A DNA stretch of 64,000 bases from positions 1 through 64,000 of the forward strand of contig JAEZXH010000019.1 in assembly GCA_023442775.1 (NCBI GenBank). Reading direction: 5' to 3'. The stretch comes from Bacillota bacterium. Its GTDB lineage: Bacteria; Bacillota; Clostridia; Tissierellales; Peptoniphilaceae. How positions within the stretch are numbered: the stretch's first letter is position 1; each line of letters starts with the position of its first letter. The position numbers were made by a program, and so were the translations under genes. This document shows positions 31,443 through 40,698 of this stretch, in pieces. The notes under the pieces are model-generated. The model was not told the origin of the DNA. It searched no databases and saw only the letters and a list, made by a program, of their open reading frames with translations.

Positions 31443-34431
31443 GTCCTTCTTGAAGAATCTCTTCCATGGTGAGCACATACTCCGAAGATTCGACTCTTCG
31501 GAGGTGTTCGAGAAGGGATGAAGAGAGATGTTCTTGCACAGATTTCGAGACATCCACCTCTTCGAGAATCCCCTGGGTATACCAGCAAAGACGGGCCCCG
31601 AGGATGGGCTTTTCGAAGATCTCTTCCGCAGCCATGGCGTAGAGGGCGAGCTGGTCGTGGTAGCGCCTCTTTTTTGCCTCCATGAGGGGAGAATCTTCCC
31701 TGGGATTTCCCGCCTTAAAGTCCCAGAGAGTGATCCCCTCGTCGGTGAGAAAGACGGCGTCGATGCCCCCTTCGATGGAAAACTCCTCGAGGTTCATAAC
31801 GAAGGGGTATTCGGAAAGGACCTTTGCATCCTTGGGAAGAACTCCTTGGAGCCAGGTGAGGTGGGATCTCTCTCGGGAAGACAGTTCTTGGAAATCCTCG
31901 AGTTGCCGACCACGGAGAAGAAGGGAAATCATCTTGTGCATCTTCACCCCAAAGCGCGCACTGCCACGCTCCTTGACGTCGAGGTCGTAGAACTCCTCTC
32001 GCAGCCCGGAGCGTAGGCCGAGGGAGGCCTTGGCAAAGTGAGAAGCCTCCTCTTCTAAGGTGGTGCCGAGGCCTTGAAGATGGGTGTAGGAGTAGGTTTT
32101 TCTCTTGAGGCGCCGAGGAGAAGAGGCGAGCTCCTCTCGCTTTTCTTCTTGGAGGGTCTTCTCTTCACGACCCGACCAGGGAGTTGGAGAAATTTCCGGG
32201 AATTCTCCCGCGATGTCGAGAAGACTGTGGGACTTCACCTGTGCCCCCTCTTCATGGAGAAAGACGAGGGCATCTCGCGCCCGCGTCATCGCCACGTAGT
32301 GAACCCGCATCTCTTCTTCCAATTCTCCCACTTGATCTTCTTCGAGATTTAAGAGGTGTTGCCCATTTCTTCCCTCGACATTGACTCCGAGGACCCCTTG
32401 ACGCGAAAGGTTCACCTTAGGCGTTTTCCCGGAGGAGAGCTTGTGACTGTTGTAGAGGAAGACGTGAGGAAATTCCAGTCCCTTTGCCCCGTGAATGGTG
32501 AGCAGCTGAACCCCTTCTCCCTCGGTGAGTGCCTTTCTCTCCTGTTTGAGGACGTTCAGGGCATCGCGCCAACTCTCCCAGGTCGCCGTCTTCGACTTCT
32601 GGAGGGCCTCGGCCTCACTGAGGAGTCGCTCCATCGCCGCACTTTCTTGGGAGGAATCGAGAACATCCCAGCAGCGAAAATCTTCCACTATCTCCGCCAC
32701 TTGCATCCCAAAGGGGAGGTGTTGACGCTGGCGCATCCGCTCCAAATTCCCCAAACACTCGGCGAGAATCTTCCCGTCCTCGTGGGAGAGAAGGGAGGGG
32801 TTCCACTCTCGTCTCGGAAGCTTTGCCAGGACTTCAAGGCCTGGAAAACTCATGCCCATCCAAGGCGCCGCCAAGAGGGCGAGTCCCTTCCCTCGATGGT
32901 GCCCATAGAGAAATGCTTCGGTGATGAGGGTCATCATCTGCAGGGCGCGAGAGGCTCCGAGTCCCCCAGATTTCCCATTCCACACGGGAATCCCTGCGGC
33001 GAGGAGACGTTTCTCCACCTCTGCCATCGGGTCGCCGCTTCGGAAGAGAATCCCCATCTCCTCCCAGGCCGCGCCGTCGTCGTGGAGGGAGCCGAGGGCG
33101 TTGATGAGGGATATCTCTTCCCCCTTTTCCAAGGCGAGTTGTGTCACCGTCGTCTTCTCGGACCGCGTGGGAACAAGGGCCTCGTAATCGGTCATGATGG
33201 GAGTAAAAGCATCGTTGACGCACTGTAAAATCTCCGCGCCGCAGCGGTAGTTCTCCTGCATGGAGATCATCGTCGCGTCGTGGGTCCTTAGGAGGTTCAC
33301 CATCTCATGGAAGGAGGCAATGTCCGAGCCGCGGAAGCGATAGATGGACTGTTTAGGATCGCCGACAATGAAGAGTTTCACGGGAGAGGGGGTTCCATCG
33401 AGTCCCGCAATCCTGCTGAGAATCTCGCTCTGTACGGGGTCTGTGTCCTGGAACTCGTCCACCATAATAAAGCGCAACCGCTCTTTATAGATTTGACAGA
33501 TATTCGGGTCCTTCATCAAGCGACGGCCTAGTTTCATGTGGTCGTCAAAATCGATGACCTCGAGGGTTTCTTTTCGCCGGGCATAGAGTTCTTCCAACTC
33601 CTGAAGGAGACCGAGAAGCAACCGATAGAGGGGAAGATTCTTCCCTTCTTCTGCGAGAGCAAGGGCAGTTCTCGCCTCCTTCACCGCCTCAAATCCCGGC
33701 TTTGCTTTCATCGTCGACGTCACGGTGTCGTCGAGAATGCGGAGGAGTTCTTGTGGGGATTTCCCCTCTTCGTCCACCTCTTTGGCCATGCGGAGTGCCT
33801 GTTGGTAGGCCTCGGAATTCAAGAATTTTTTTGGCTTTGTGTTTCCCCGAAGAGGTGTGGCAAATTCCTCGTAGGCTCTCATCAGGGTTTGGGCCCCATT
33901 GGGAGCCTCTTTTCCCTCTGGAATCACAACCTCCTCGAGATGGTAGCGCTCCTTGGTGAGGGCGAATTGCACGAGGCGACTCGTCATGGAGTCCATGGTG
34001 AGGGGCCACACCTGCCCCAAGAGGAGCATCTCTTCTCGGGTAAACCGCCGAGCGGCGAGGGTTTCCCTGGCGCACTGGGTCAAGAGGGCGGTGGCCTCAA
34101 TGTCGTCTAGGATGCCCCACTCCCCTTCTCGCGGGGCGTATTGCTTGATGAGACTCTTACAAAAGCTGTGGAAGGTGCTCACATGGACCTCGGAGCCACG
34201 ACCCTCGTAGGGTGTCCCTTGGAGGGCCCGGTCCAAGCGCTCTCTCATCTCCGTCGTCGCCTTCTCCGTAAAGGTGATGGCAAGAATCTGAGAGGGATCA
34301 TAGCCCTCTTCGAGGATGTGAAGGATCCTTGCGATGAGGACGGCGGTCTTCCCCGTCCCCGCCCCGGCAAAGAGGCAGACGTGGTTGTGAATCGTCTCAA
34401 TGGCTTGCCGTTGACTGGGATTAAAGTCCAT
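31423..34431 (-). CDS. addA: AddA-type helicase-nuclease (UvrD family, PD-(D/E)XK nuclease)
   Basis: The 1002-residue protein unwinds and resects double-strand ends for RecA-dependent repair. It has the Q motif NPSQRQAI, Walker A AGAGTGKT (residues 22-29), Walker B VDEFQDTDPVQ, SIYRFRGSD, a late motif VHYVAMTRARDALVFLH, and a C-terminal nuclease with IDAVF, LWDFKAG and HDQLALYA. It overlaps the AddB-like gene by 11 bases and has AGGAGAAG before the ATG. It is shorter than the about 1200 residues of many AddA proteins. Confidence 0.9.
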   Translation of the reverse strand: MDFNPSQRQAIETIHNHVCLFAGAGTGKTAVLIARILHILEEGYDPSQILAITFTEKATTEMRERLDRALQGTPYEGRGSEVHVSTFHSFCKSLIKQYAPREGEWGILDDIEATALLTQCARETLAARRFTREEMLLLGQVWPLTMDSMTSRLVQFALTKERYHLEEVVIPEGKEAPNGAQTLMRAYEEFATPLRGNTKPKKFLNSEAYQQALRMAKEVDEEGKSPQELLRILDDTVTSTMKAKPGFEAVKEARTALALAEEGKNLPLYRLLLGLLQELEELYARRKETLEVIDFDDHMKLGRRLMKDPNICQIYKERLRFIMVDEFQDTDPVQSEILSRIAGLDGTPSPVKLFIVGDPKQSIYRFRGSDIASFHEMVNLLRTHDATMISMQENYRCGAEILQCVNDAFTPIMTDYEALVPTRSEKTTVTQLALEKGEEISLINALGSLHDDGAAWEEMGILFRSGDPMAEVEKRLLAAGIPVWNGKSGGLGASRALQMMTLITEAFLYGHHRGKGLALLAAPWMGMSFPGLEVLAKLPRREWNPSLLSHEDGKILAECLGNLERMRQRQHLPFGMQVAEIVEDFRCWDVLDSSQESAAMERLLSEAEALQKSKTATWESWRDALNVLKQERKALTEGEGVQLLTIHGAKGLEFPHVFLYNSHKLSSGKTPKVNLSRQGVLGVNVEGRNGQHLLNLEEDQVGELEEEMRVHYVAMTRARDALVFLHEEGAQVKSHSLLDIAGEFPEISPTPWSGREEKTLQEEKREELASSPRRLKRKTYSYTHLQGLGTTLEEEASHFAKASLGLRSGLREEFYDLDVKERGSARFGVKMHKMISLLLRGRQLEDFQELSSRERSHLTWLQGVLPKDAKVLSEYPFVMNLEEFSIEGGIDAVFLTDEGITLWDFKAGNPREDSPLMEAKKRRYHDQLALYAMAAEEIFEKPILGARLCWYTQGILEEVDVSKSVQEHLSSSLLEHLRRVESSEYVLTMEEILQEGLAKASI

Positions 34432-36808
34432 CCTCTTCTCCTTTCCTCCACTCTACCCCGCAGAAGGACCAATAGGGACATTTCTCCTCTTTACATTTCT
34501 TTGGAATCGGACGAAAATCTCCCCGTTGAAGCTTTGCAATGTGGCGGCGAATCTCGGTGTCACAGTCGTCTAAGCGGGCATCAATCTCTTCGGCACTCAT
34601 GGAGTAGTGCTTCGAGATGACGTCATCCTGAAGGGACATCTTAAAGATCCCTTTAGAGAGGACCCCATAGCCCGCTCCCACGATGCGCTTTCCTTGTTCT
34701 CGACGGGAGAGCATGTAGATGGGCAGCTGGTAAAACTCCCCGTTCCAAAGATTATTCGACGTGGGGAGATGAGAATCAGAAGACTTATAATCCAAGAGGA
34801 TTTCCCCCTCGGGACCCTCGTCGATGCGGTCGATGCGCCCGCGAATCTGGACGCCACCGACGTTGATGTGACAGGGCACCTCCACCGCCACAGGGCCGTA
34901 GTCCTTGAGTGTTTCGCGTCTCTTTCGGTCCTCTTCGACGAGGGCCTGAATCTGGTCGATGAGGGTTTCTCGCAAGAAGAGTTTCTCGTTGTGTCCCATG
35001 ACTTCTACGGAGAGAGCCTGATCCACAAGGCTCTCGATGTCAATCTCCTCGCCCCTCTTCGTCCACTCTTCGAGAACGCTGTGGGCGATGATTCCCTTCT
35101 TGAGGTCGAACTCCCGGTAGTGTGGTTCGATCTTTAAGACTTTCTTCGCGTAGAAAAAGAAGGGACATTGGGCATAGTCCTCAAAATCTCGCACCCCGAT
35201 GGTCGTAAGTCCCTGAGGGGACATACCTGTGCGACAATCCACCAGGTGTTGGCGTTCCTCTTTGCGCGGTACGAAGATGCTCTGACCCGTCAAGAGGGGC
35301 ATGGGGGCCTTCCCCTTGATGGTGGAGACGAAGAGGTGCTCCGACTCACAGATGAGGTCGTGGAGAATCGCCTCTTCATAGGGGAGATTACTCATCTCGC
35401 GCCCTCCTCCTTCGAGCCAAGAGAGTGTCTTTGTGTCGAGGACTGAGGCATCGTAGTCCACAAGAAAGGTCACCGTCGCCGAGAGGCCCACACTCTCCGA
35501 GGGCCCCATAATCTGTACCCCTTGAAAATCTTGGTGGAGATGGCCCACCCGCTTCTCTAGAACATGGCGCAGATAGGTCAGAAGGTCTTTTGCCGAGAGC
35601 GCACCGAGTTCATTACGGTGATGATAGAGGAGCTGACGAATGTCGAGAAGTGTGGAAAAGGCGGTGTGGATGAGGCCCCGTTCCTCTAGGGAAAGAGGCT
35701 TCTGCTCTTCCATCAAAAACGCCTCCTCGAGAGCCTCTGGGCTCACCATCTCAAAGAGCTTCCCAAGGGGCGCGGCCTCAAAGTCCTCTGCTTCCTTCTT
35801 CCAAAATCTCAGCCACCGAAGGAGATGCTCCTCGTCCTCCATGAGGACGTGATCCTCCAAGGGGCGCAAGAATTCCTCAAAGCTCCACCCCTCCATCTCC
35901 CGAAGAATTTCCTGGCCCTCGTAGGAGAGGCGCGCCTCTCTTGGCCAAGACAGTTGGCCCAGAGCGAGAAGGGAGGTGGGCGTTTGCATCCGCAAGGCAT
36001 CGAGGCGCGTCATGAGCGCGCTGCAGACGGAGAACCCAATCATCGGTTCACTGACCACATTGGAAACGAGAATCCCCGCTGCTTCAATGCCTCGCACAAT
36101 GCGCATCATATCCTTTCGGTTGCGGACGATGATGCGCATGTCTTCTGGGGAGACCCCCTGGTCGAGAAAAGACTTCAATCCCTCGACGACCCCGAGGACC
36201 TCTTGGTGGGCGTTGTCGTAGAACTTCGTATCAATCTTCGGATCTGCCTCGGGTTCGTAGAGGGAGACGTCGCATCCGAGGGCCTCACACTTCCCGAAAA
36301 AGGCGGCGATGTGTTCTCTCCCTGGAAGGACGATGGCGAGGACTTTCTTCTCCACAAGATCGGCGCGGTGAAGATTTTCTGTCGCCCTTTTCACCAAATC
36401 TAGGCGAAGAATGCTCCCCTCTTTTGCCAAAGACTCTCGCACGCGGCGAAGAATCTCCTCCACGGCGTCGAGGTGAACCACCCGCTCCCTCGCAATGAGG
36501 CCCTGTTCCATCTTCTCAAGGAGCGGCTCCACTTGGAGAGCCTTGACATCGGCGCGCACGTCCTCGGGGAGCACACGGCGCAACACCTCCAACCCATGGG
36601 CAAAGAAGAGGAGGCGACTCTCTTCCTCGGAGGCGACTTCCTCGAGGATGAGTCCCTCGAGAAACTCCTCGAGAGTCAGGATGCGAAGACTCTTCGCGAT
36701 TCCCTCTTCAAAGGTCCACTTGCGCAGATCGATGGCGAGGTTTCTCTGTTCCACGAGGACGAGGGCACCCTCCCCTCTTGCCTCGAGAATCCACTCTTTG
36801 AGTCTCAT
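34421..36808 (-). CDS. AddB/RexB-like nuclease subunit
   Basis: The 795-residue partner of AddA ends in a PD-(D/E)XK nuclease domain: GRIDRIDEG, ILLDYKSSDS and FYQLPIYML. Four cysteines suited to an Fe-S cluster surround it (AQCPFFFYAKK and CKEEKCPYWSFC). It is clearly shorter than classical AddB (about 1150 residues) and shows no Walker A motif at its N-terminus, so it is AddB/RexB-like rather than a canonical AddB. Its ATG overlaps the ROK gene stop (ATGA); addA follows directly. Confidence 0.82.
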   Translation of the reverse strand: MRLKEWILEARGEGALVLVEQRNLAIDLRKWTFEEGIAKSLRILTLEEFLEGLILEEVASEEESRLLFFAHGLEVLRRVLPEDVRADVKALQVEPLLEKMEQGLIARERVVHLDAVEEILRRVRESLAKEGSILRLDLVKRATENLHRADLVEKKVLAIVLPGREHIAAFFGKCEALGCDVSLYEPEADPKIDTKFYDNAHQEVLGVVEGLKSFLDQGVSPEDMRIIVRNRKDMMRIVRGIEAAGILVSNVVSEPMIGFSVCSALMTRLDALRMQTPTSLLALGQLSWPREARLSYEGQEILREMEGWSFEEFLRPLEDHVLMEDEEHLLRWLRFWKKEAEDFEAAPLGKLFEMVSPEALEEAFLMEEQKPLSLEERGLIHTAFSTLLDIRQLLYHHRNELGALSAKDLLTYLRHVLEKRVGHLHQDFQGVQIMGPSESVGLSATVTFLVDYDASVLDTKTLSWLEGGGREMSNLPYEEAILHDLICESEHLFVSTIKGKAPMPLLTGQSIFVPRKEERQHLVDCRTGMSPQGLTTIGVRDFEDYAQCPFFFYAKKVLKIEPHYREFDLKKGIIAHSVLEEWTKRGEEIDIESLVDQALSVEVMGHNEKLFLRETLIDQIQALVEEDRKRRETLKDYGPVAVEVPCHINVGGVQIRGRIDRIDEGPEGEILLDYKSSDSHLPTSNNLWNGEFYQLPIYMLSRREQGKRIVGAGYGVLSKGIFKMSLQDDVISKHYSMSAEEIDARLDDCDTEIRRHIAKLQRGDFRPIPKKCKEEKCPYWSFCGVEWRKGEEDGL

Positions 36809-37692
36809 GATTCTACGAGCCTTCGCGCTAATGCGGCAGCACCGAGGATGCCCGCATCATTTTGAAACGCAGCTGGGCGAATGTCGAGTTCATGAGGACA
36901 ATTCACCGTCTCTGCCACAAGGGCCATGCACTCGTCCCACCACATGGGCGCACTCTTCACCACTCCGCCACCGAGGACGATGACCTCGGGGTCAAAGGCA
37001 TTTTTCAATGAGGCGAGGGCGAGGGCGAGATCGTGCATAAACCTACGCATACTCTGACGCGCCGCCACATCCCTATAAGAGATTTGCATAATCTCGACCC
37101 CGGAGAGGAGCTGCCCCGTCTCTTCCCGATAATTTTCTTGGAGCGCCGTGCCGCTGATGTAGCGTTCATAACAGCCACGCTGGCCACAAAAACAGGGTCT
37201 TCCCCCCGGGTGAAGGATCATGTGCCCAAACTCTGTGCCCTTGGTGTGGGCGCCGTGAAGAAGCTCTCCACGAGAAAAAAAGGCTCCCCCAAGACCCGTT
37301 CCCAAGGTGAGCATCAGAGCACTCTTCGCCCCCTTTGCCGCGCCATAGGTCACCTCTGCAAGGAGGGCCACATTTCCATCGTTTTCGAGCATCATGGGCC
37401 GATCCGTCCACTGGGAGAGAATGTCACAGACTTCCGTCCCCGCCCAGTCTTCGATATTTCCAGAGATTTCCGTGATGCGCTTCTTCTCCACGTCCACAGA
37501 GCCCGCAGTCCCGATGCCGATGGCCTCCGCCTTCTCCCCGAGTTCTGTGACAATCATGCGAAGGCTCCGAAGGACGCTGTCTCTCTGCCCCTCTGAGGAC
37601 AGGGTCAACTGCTCGTGGAGTTGCCCCTCTTCGTCCACGAGGGCCGCCTTGACCCCAGTGCCTCCAATGTCAATTCCCAGTACAAAACTCAT
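36805..37692 (-). CDS. ROK-family sugar kinase (glucokinase-like)
   Basis: The 295-residue protein has the ATP motif GIDIGGTGVKAAL, the ROK sugar-binding region LTLGTGLGGAFFSRGEL, and the zinc signature HPGGRPCFCGQRGCYERYIS. ROK kinases phosphorylate glucose, N-acetylmannosamine or similar sugars. No DNA-binding domain is present, so it is a kinase, not a repressor. It is wedged between a pseudouridine synthase gene (23-base overlap) and addB (ATGA overlap). The context says nothing about its sugar. Confidence 0.88.
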   Translation of the reverse strand: MSFVLGIDIGGTGVKAALVDEEGQLHEQLTLSSEGQRDSVLRSLRMIVTELGEKAEAIGIGTAGSVDVEKKRITEISGNIEDWAGTEVCDILSQWTDRPMMLENDGNVALLAEVTYGAAKGAKSALMLTLGTGLGGAFFSRGELLHGAHTKGTEFGHMILHPGGRPCFCGQRGCYERYISGTALQENYREETGQLLSGVEIMQISYRDVAARQSMRRFMHDLALALASLKNAFDPEVIVLGGGVVKSAPMWWDECMALVAETVNCPHELDIRPAAFQNDAGILGAAALARRLVES

Positions 37693-38623
37693 CTGCTCTC
37701 TCCCCCAATCCTTCTCTCAAAATCCGCGCCAACTCCTCGGGAAGAGGCGCGTGAAATGTCTTTCCCCTCGCCTCGCCCGAAAACGTTTCGGGGATGGAGA
37801 GGCTCACGTTGTGAAGCCATTGTCCCTTTAGGGGTGTTGACCTTGCCCCATACTTTCCATCTCCGACGATGGGATGCCCAAGGGCCTTTGCCTGGGCCCG
37901 TATCTGGTGGGTCCGCCCCGTCACCAGTTCTACTTCCACGAGGGACATCTTGTCGGAGACGAGGAGGGGCCGAAAGACACTCTCTGCCTCTTGGCCTTCT
38001 CTTGACGCATGGACGCGATTTCTCGACGCGTTCTTTTGAAGTCGGTTGCGATAGACTCCCTCGTAGGTCCACGCCCCCTCGACAAGGGCCCAATAGACCT
38101 TCTTCAGTTCCCTCGCCTTCATCCGCGCATTGAGCTCCCGAAGAATCGGAGCAGTCTTGGCCCCGAGGAGAATCCCCGAAGTCTGACGGTCCAGGCGATT
38201 GACCACCGCGGGGGTAAAGGTCCCCTCCCGTCCCGGGCGATACTCCCCTTGGTCGCGTAGATAGAAAATCATTCGAGACACTATGTCTTCGTCCCGATAA
38301 TCTCCCGCTCCATGGGTCAGCACCCCACGAGGTTTTTCCAAGACGAGAATCTCAGAATCCTCGTAGAGAATCTTTGGGTAGTGCTTCGCAAACCGCTTCG
38401 GCAGAGGACGAAACTTCTCCATGGTCTCGTCGGAGAAATAGAAGGTAATCTCGTCTCCAAGGGCCAGAGTTTCATCCCCCTGAGCCCTTTTCCCATTGAG
38501 GACGATATTCTTTTTTCTCAAGGACTTGTAGAGCAGTCCCTTCGGTGCTCTCGGAAGATAGGCCTTCAAAAAGCGATCTAAGCGCCGCTCGCGATCTTGA
38601 TTTCCAATGGTGACAGTCTGCAT
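37670..38623 (-). CDS. RluA-family 23S rRNA pseudouridine synthase
   Basis: The 317-residue enzyme has an N-terminal S4-like RNA-binding domain (about residues 10-75, RRLDRFLKAYLPRAPKGLLY) and an RluA-type catalytic domain with VNRLDRQTSGILLGAK, where Asp is catalytic and Asn replaces the usual His before the RLD. The C-terminal GRTHQIRAQAKALGHPIVGD block is standard. It is closest to RluC/RluD types; the target uridines are not predictable. The ATG at 38623 behind AAAGGAG is chosen over the GTG two codons upstream. Confidence 0.9.
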   Translation of the reverse strand: MQTVTIGNQDRERRLDRFLKAYLPRAPKGLLYKSLRKKNIVLNGKRAQGDETLALGDEITFYFSDETMEKFRPLPKRFAKHYPKILYEDSEILVLEKPRGVLTHGAGDYRDEDIVSRMIFYLRDQGEYRPGREGTFTPAVVNRLDRQTSGILLGAKTAPILRELNARMKARELKKVYWALVEGAWTYEGVYRNRLQKNASRNRVHASREGQEAESVFRPLLVSDKMSLVEVELVTGRTHQIRAQAKALGHPIVGDGKYGARSTPLKGQWLHNVSLSIPETFSGEARGKTFHAPLPEELARILREGLGERADEFCTGN

Positions 38624-38643
38624 ACGCACTCCTTTCTCTTTCT

Positions 38644-38683
38644 ATTATACACGGTCGAGGAATTCAAAAACCTGTGATATAAT
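38644..38683. promoter_or_regulatory. Back-to-back -10 boxes between divergent genes
   Basis: The minus strand carries TATAAT at 38644-38649 facing the pseudouridine synthase, and the plus strand carries TGATATAAT (TATAAT at 38678-38683, extended -10) facing the MltG-like gene. Neither has a good -35 at 17 bases. Confidence 0.5.
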
Positions 38684-38714
38684 GGGACAAACGCGAAATT
38701 AGAAAGGAGAGGCT

Positions 38715-39383
38715 ATGTCTTTTCGTACCCGCCTCGCTGATTTTTTTCATAGAATCCTGCATCTCTTTTTTGTGCTCCTCTTTCTCGCCCTCCTCGTCCT
38801 CATTGCGGGGTGGCGGATGCGGCATCTCTTCATCAAGGGCATTGACCCAAGCCTTGCCCAGCAAGACCTTTCCGCCATGTTTCGGCCTTCAACGCCAATC
38901 AAAGAGGCGGCGGAGGAGGACGCAGCCGTAGAAACCACCTCCTTTGCCGTCACAAGCGAAATGACTCCCCTCTTCATTGGAGAGCGCCTTACAGAGGAAG
39001 GATTCATCACTGACCCACAGGCCTTTGTCGCCCTCGTCAATCAAGAACAGGCCGCAGGATATTTTCGCCCGGGCAACTACGCCATTCCCAAGGGTGCCAA
39101 AGCGACGGAAATTCTCGAACTTCTCACGAAGGACGGCCGCCAAGAGCGGGCAAAGGACTATGAAATCACCCTCCCCGCCGGCTGCACCGCCACCCAATTG
39201 GCGGACATCTTAGAAGCCCAAGGCCTCGTCGAAGACCGCGCCACTCTTTTACAGGAACTGCAGCAGAAGGACGTCGTCTCCCGCCTCGTCCCGGGCATGC
39301 ACTGTGTCCACGGACCCTTTACCACCTCAGAACTCTTAGAGCTCCTCTGTTCCGACGCCAACCTCCGCAACTCTCCGGCATAA
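38715..39383 (+). CDS. MltG/YceG-like membrane protein lacking the catalytic domain
   Basis: The 222-residue protein has one N-terminal membrane helix (about residues 13-33) and an outer part with two LysM-like segments of the kind found in front of the MltG transglycosylase domain: IGERLTEEGFITDPQAFVAL...FRPGNYAIPKG and TATQLADILEAQGLVEDRAT. The catalytic domain of MltG is absent, so it probably binds peptidoglycan or a partner rather than cleaving. AAAGGAG precedes the ATG. Monocistronic with its own terminator. Confidence 0.65.
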   Translation: MSFRTRLADFFHRILHLFFVLLFLALLVLIAGWRMRHLFIKGIDPSLAQQDLSAMFRPSTPIKEAAEEDAAVETTSFAVTSEMTPLFIGERLTEEGFITDPQAFVALVNQEQAAGYFRPGNYAIPKGAKATEILELLTKDGRQERAKDYEITLPAGCTATQLADILEAQGLVEDRATLLQELQQKDVVSRLVPGMHCVHGPFTTSELLELLCSDANLRNSPA

Positions 39384-39384
39384 A

Positions 39385-39414
39385 AAAAGAGCCCCTTTCG
39401 GGGTTCTTTTTTTT
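39385..39414. terminator. Bidirectional intrinsic terminator
   Basis: AAGAGCCCC-TTTC-GGGGTTCTT is followed by TTTTTT on the plus strand and flanked by A residues on the left. It serves the MltG-like gene and the convergent transporter gene ending at 39418. Confidence 0.88.
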
Positions 39415-39417
39415 GTC

Positions 39418-40560
39418 TTATTTTCCGAGCAAGATCGCGCCAAACTGGCTGGCCAAGACGACCATGATCAAAGCGACGGGGTAGGTTGCAGCGTAGGAAG
39501 CGGCAACGGCGTCACTCTTGGCCACGGAAATCAAGCTTCCGAGTGCAGGCGTCGAAGTCATCCCACCGGTGATCGATCCGAGGGTGTCGAGCAAACCGAG
39601 CTTGAAGATCTTGCGAGCAATGACGTAACCGATAATCATCGGGATCAAGGTGACGGTCACGCCCATGAAGAAGAGCTTGAAGCCGTGTTCAGCAAGGACT
39701 TCCACGAGGCCAGAACCTGCTTCAGTACCAGTACCCATGAGGAAGAGGCACAGACCGAGTTCGCGGAGAGCTTCGAGAGTCTTCTTGCCAACGCGAAGAT
39801 CGATGCCACCAATGCGGCCAAGGTTTCCTACAAGGAGACCAACAATAAGTGGTCCACCGGAGTTCCCGAGGCTAAACTTTGCACCACCAGGAAGGGGAAC
39901 CTTCACTTGGCCCAAGAGGATTCCAAGGGCAATGGCCAGTGCAAATGCAAAGTAGCCAAAGCTATCGAACTTGAGACCGCCGGTCTTTTCTTCCACAACG
40001 ACGGCCTTTTCTTTTCCAGCACTTGCGCCTTCAAGAAGGGCAATCTCTTCAGCCATGTTGGCCCCCACAATACGGGGAAGGAGTTGGACGAAGAGGACGA
40101 CACCGATGACGCCGAAGGGATAGGCAATCCCGTAGCCGATAGCAGAAGCCGGGTCACCCGTTGCTTCTTGAGCAGCAGCCAGACCAGGAGTCGAGGTCAA
40201 AGAACCGTTCATGATTCCGAGGGCGAGAGGCGTGGGCACGTCAAGGAGAATCTTTCCTGCGGCCATAGTCAGCGACCCGAGGAGAATGACGACCACCCCT
40301 AAGAGGATGTAGGCCGTCGCCTTGTTCTTAAAGTTTTCGACGAAGACGGGACCAGCAATGAACCCGACGGAAGCGACGAAGATGATGAGACCAAAGTTGC
40401 GAACGATGTCGGGAACGAGAAGATTAAAGTGTCCAAAAATCAGAGCGACGATCAGGATCCCAGAGGTTCCCAACGAAAGACCTTTGACCGTGATTCTTCC
40501 AAGTGCATATCCGCACACCATAATGAGGAAGATGATTAAGAGTTCAGTCAATTTAAACAT
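39418..40560 (-). CDS. Aspartate:alanine-exchanger-family (AspT/YidE/YbjL) transporter
   Basis: The 380-residue protein has about ten membrane helices in two related halves, each with the family block (SLTSTPGLAAAQEATGDP and GGMTSTPALGSLISVAKSD). Known members swap aspartate for alanine or carry dicarboxylates. The cytoplasmic TrkA-C domains common in the family are missing. It lies 138 bases after mmdB in the succinate-to-propionate cluster, so a dicarboxylate importer or succinate/propionate exchanger is a reasonable inference. The start region is folded in a hairpin. Confidence 0.75.
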   Translation of the reverse strand: MFKLTELLIIFLIMVCGYALGRITVKGLSLGTSGILIVALIFGHFNLLVPDIVRNFGLIIFVASVGFIAGPVFVENFKNKATAYILLGVVVILLGSLTMAAGKILLDVPTPLALGIMNGSLTSTPGLAAAQEATGDPASAIGYGIAYPFGVIGVVLFVQLLPRIVGANMAEEIALLEGASAGKEKAVVVEEKTGGLKFDSFGYFAFALAIALGILLGQVKVPLPGGAKFSLGNSGGPLIVGLLVGNLGRIGGIDLRVGKKTLEALRELGLCLFLMGTGTEAGSGLVEVLAEHGFKLFFMGVTVTLIPMIIGYVIARKIFKLGLLDTLGSITGGMTSTPALGSLISVAKSDAVAASYAATYPVALIMVVLASQFGAILLGK

Positions 40561-40561
40561 A

Positions 40562-40589
40562 ATACTATTCCCCCTTGTTTGAATAGTAT
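40562..40589 (-). promoter_or_regulatory. Hairpin enclosing the ribosome binding site of the AspT-like gene
   Basis: ATACTATTC-AAACAAGGGG-GAATAGTAT is a perfect 9-bp inverted repeat directly before the ATG at 40560. The purine-rich ribosome binding site (AAGGGGG) lies in the loop and edge. It may control translation or be an operator. Confidence 0.55.
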
Positions 40590-40604
40590 GTTTGGGGTCG
40601 GAGA

Positions 40605-40626
40605 AGGCTCCTCATAGGAGGAGCCT
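40605..40626 (-). terminator. Perfect hairpin between mmdB and the AspT-like gene
   Basis: AGGCTCCTC-CTAT-GAGGAGCCT is a 9-bp perfect stem with no T run after it, so transcript processing or stabilisation is more likely than termination. The rest of the 138-base gap shows only a weak longer inverted repeat. Confidence 0.45.
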
Positions 40627-40698
40627 CTCTGCCACAGTGAATATCTTGCGAATCCCAGAGGGACGGTCATGCCCCACCTGGGGAATCTTCACAGGAAG

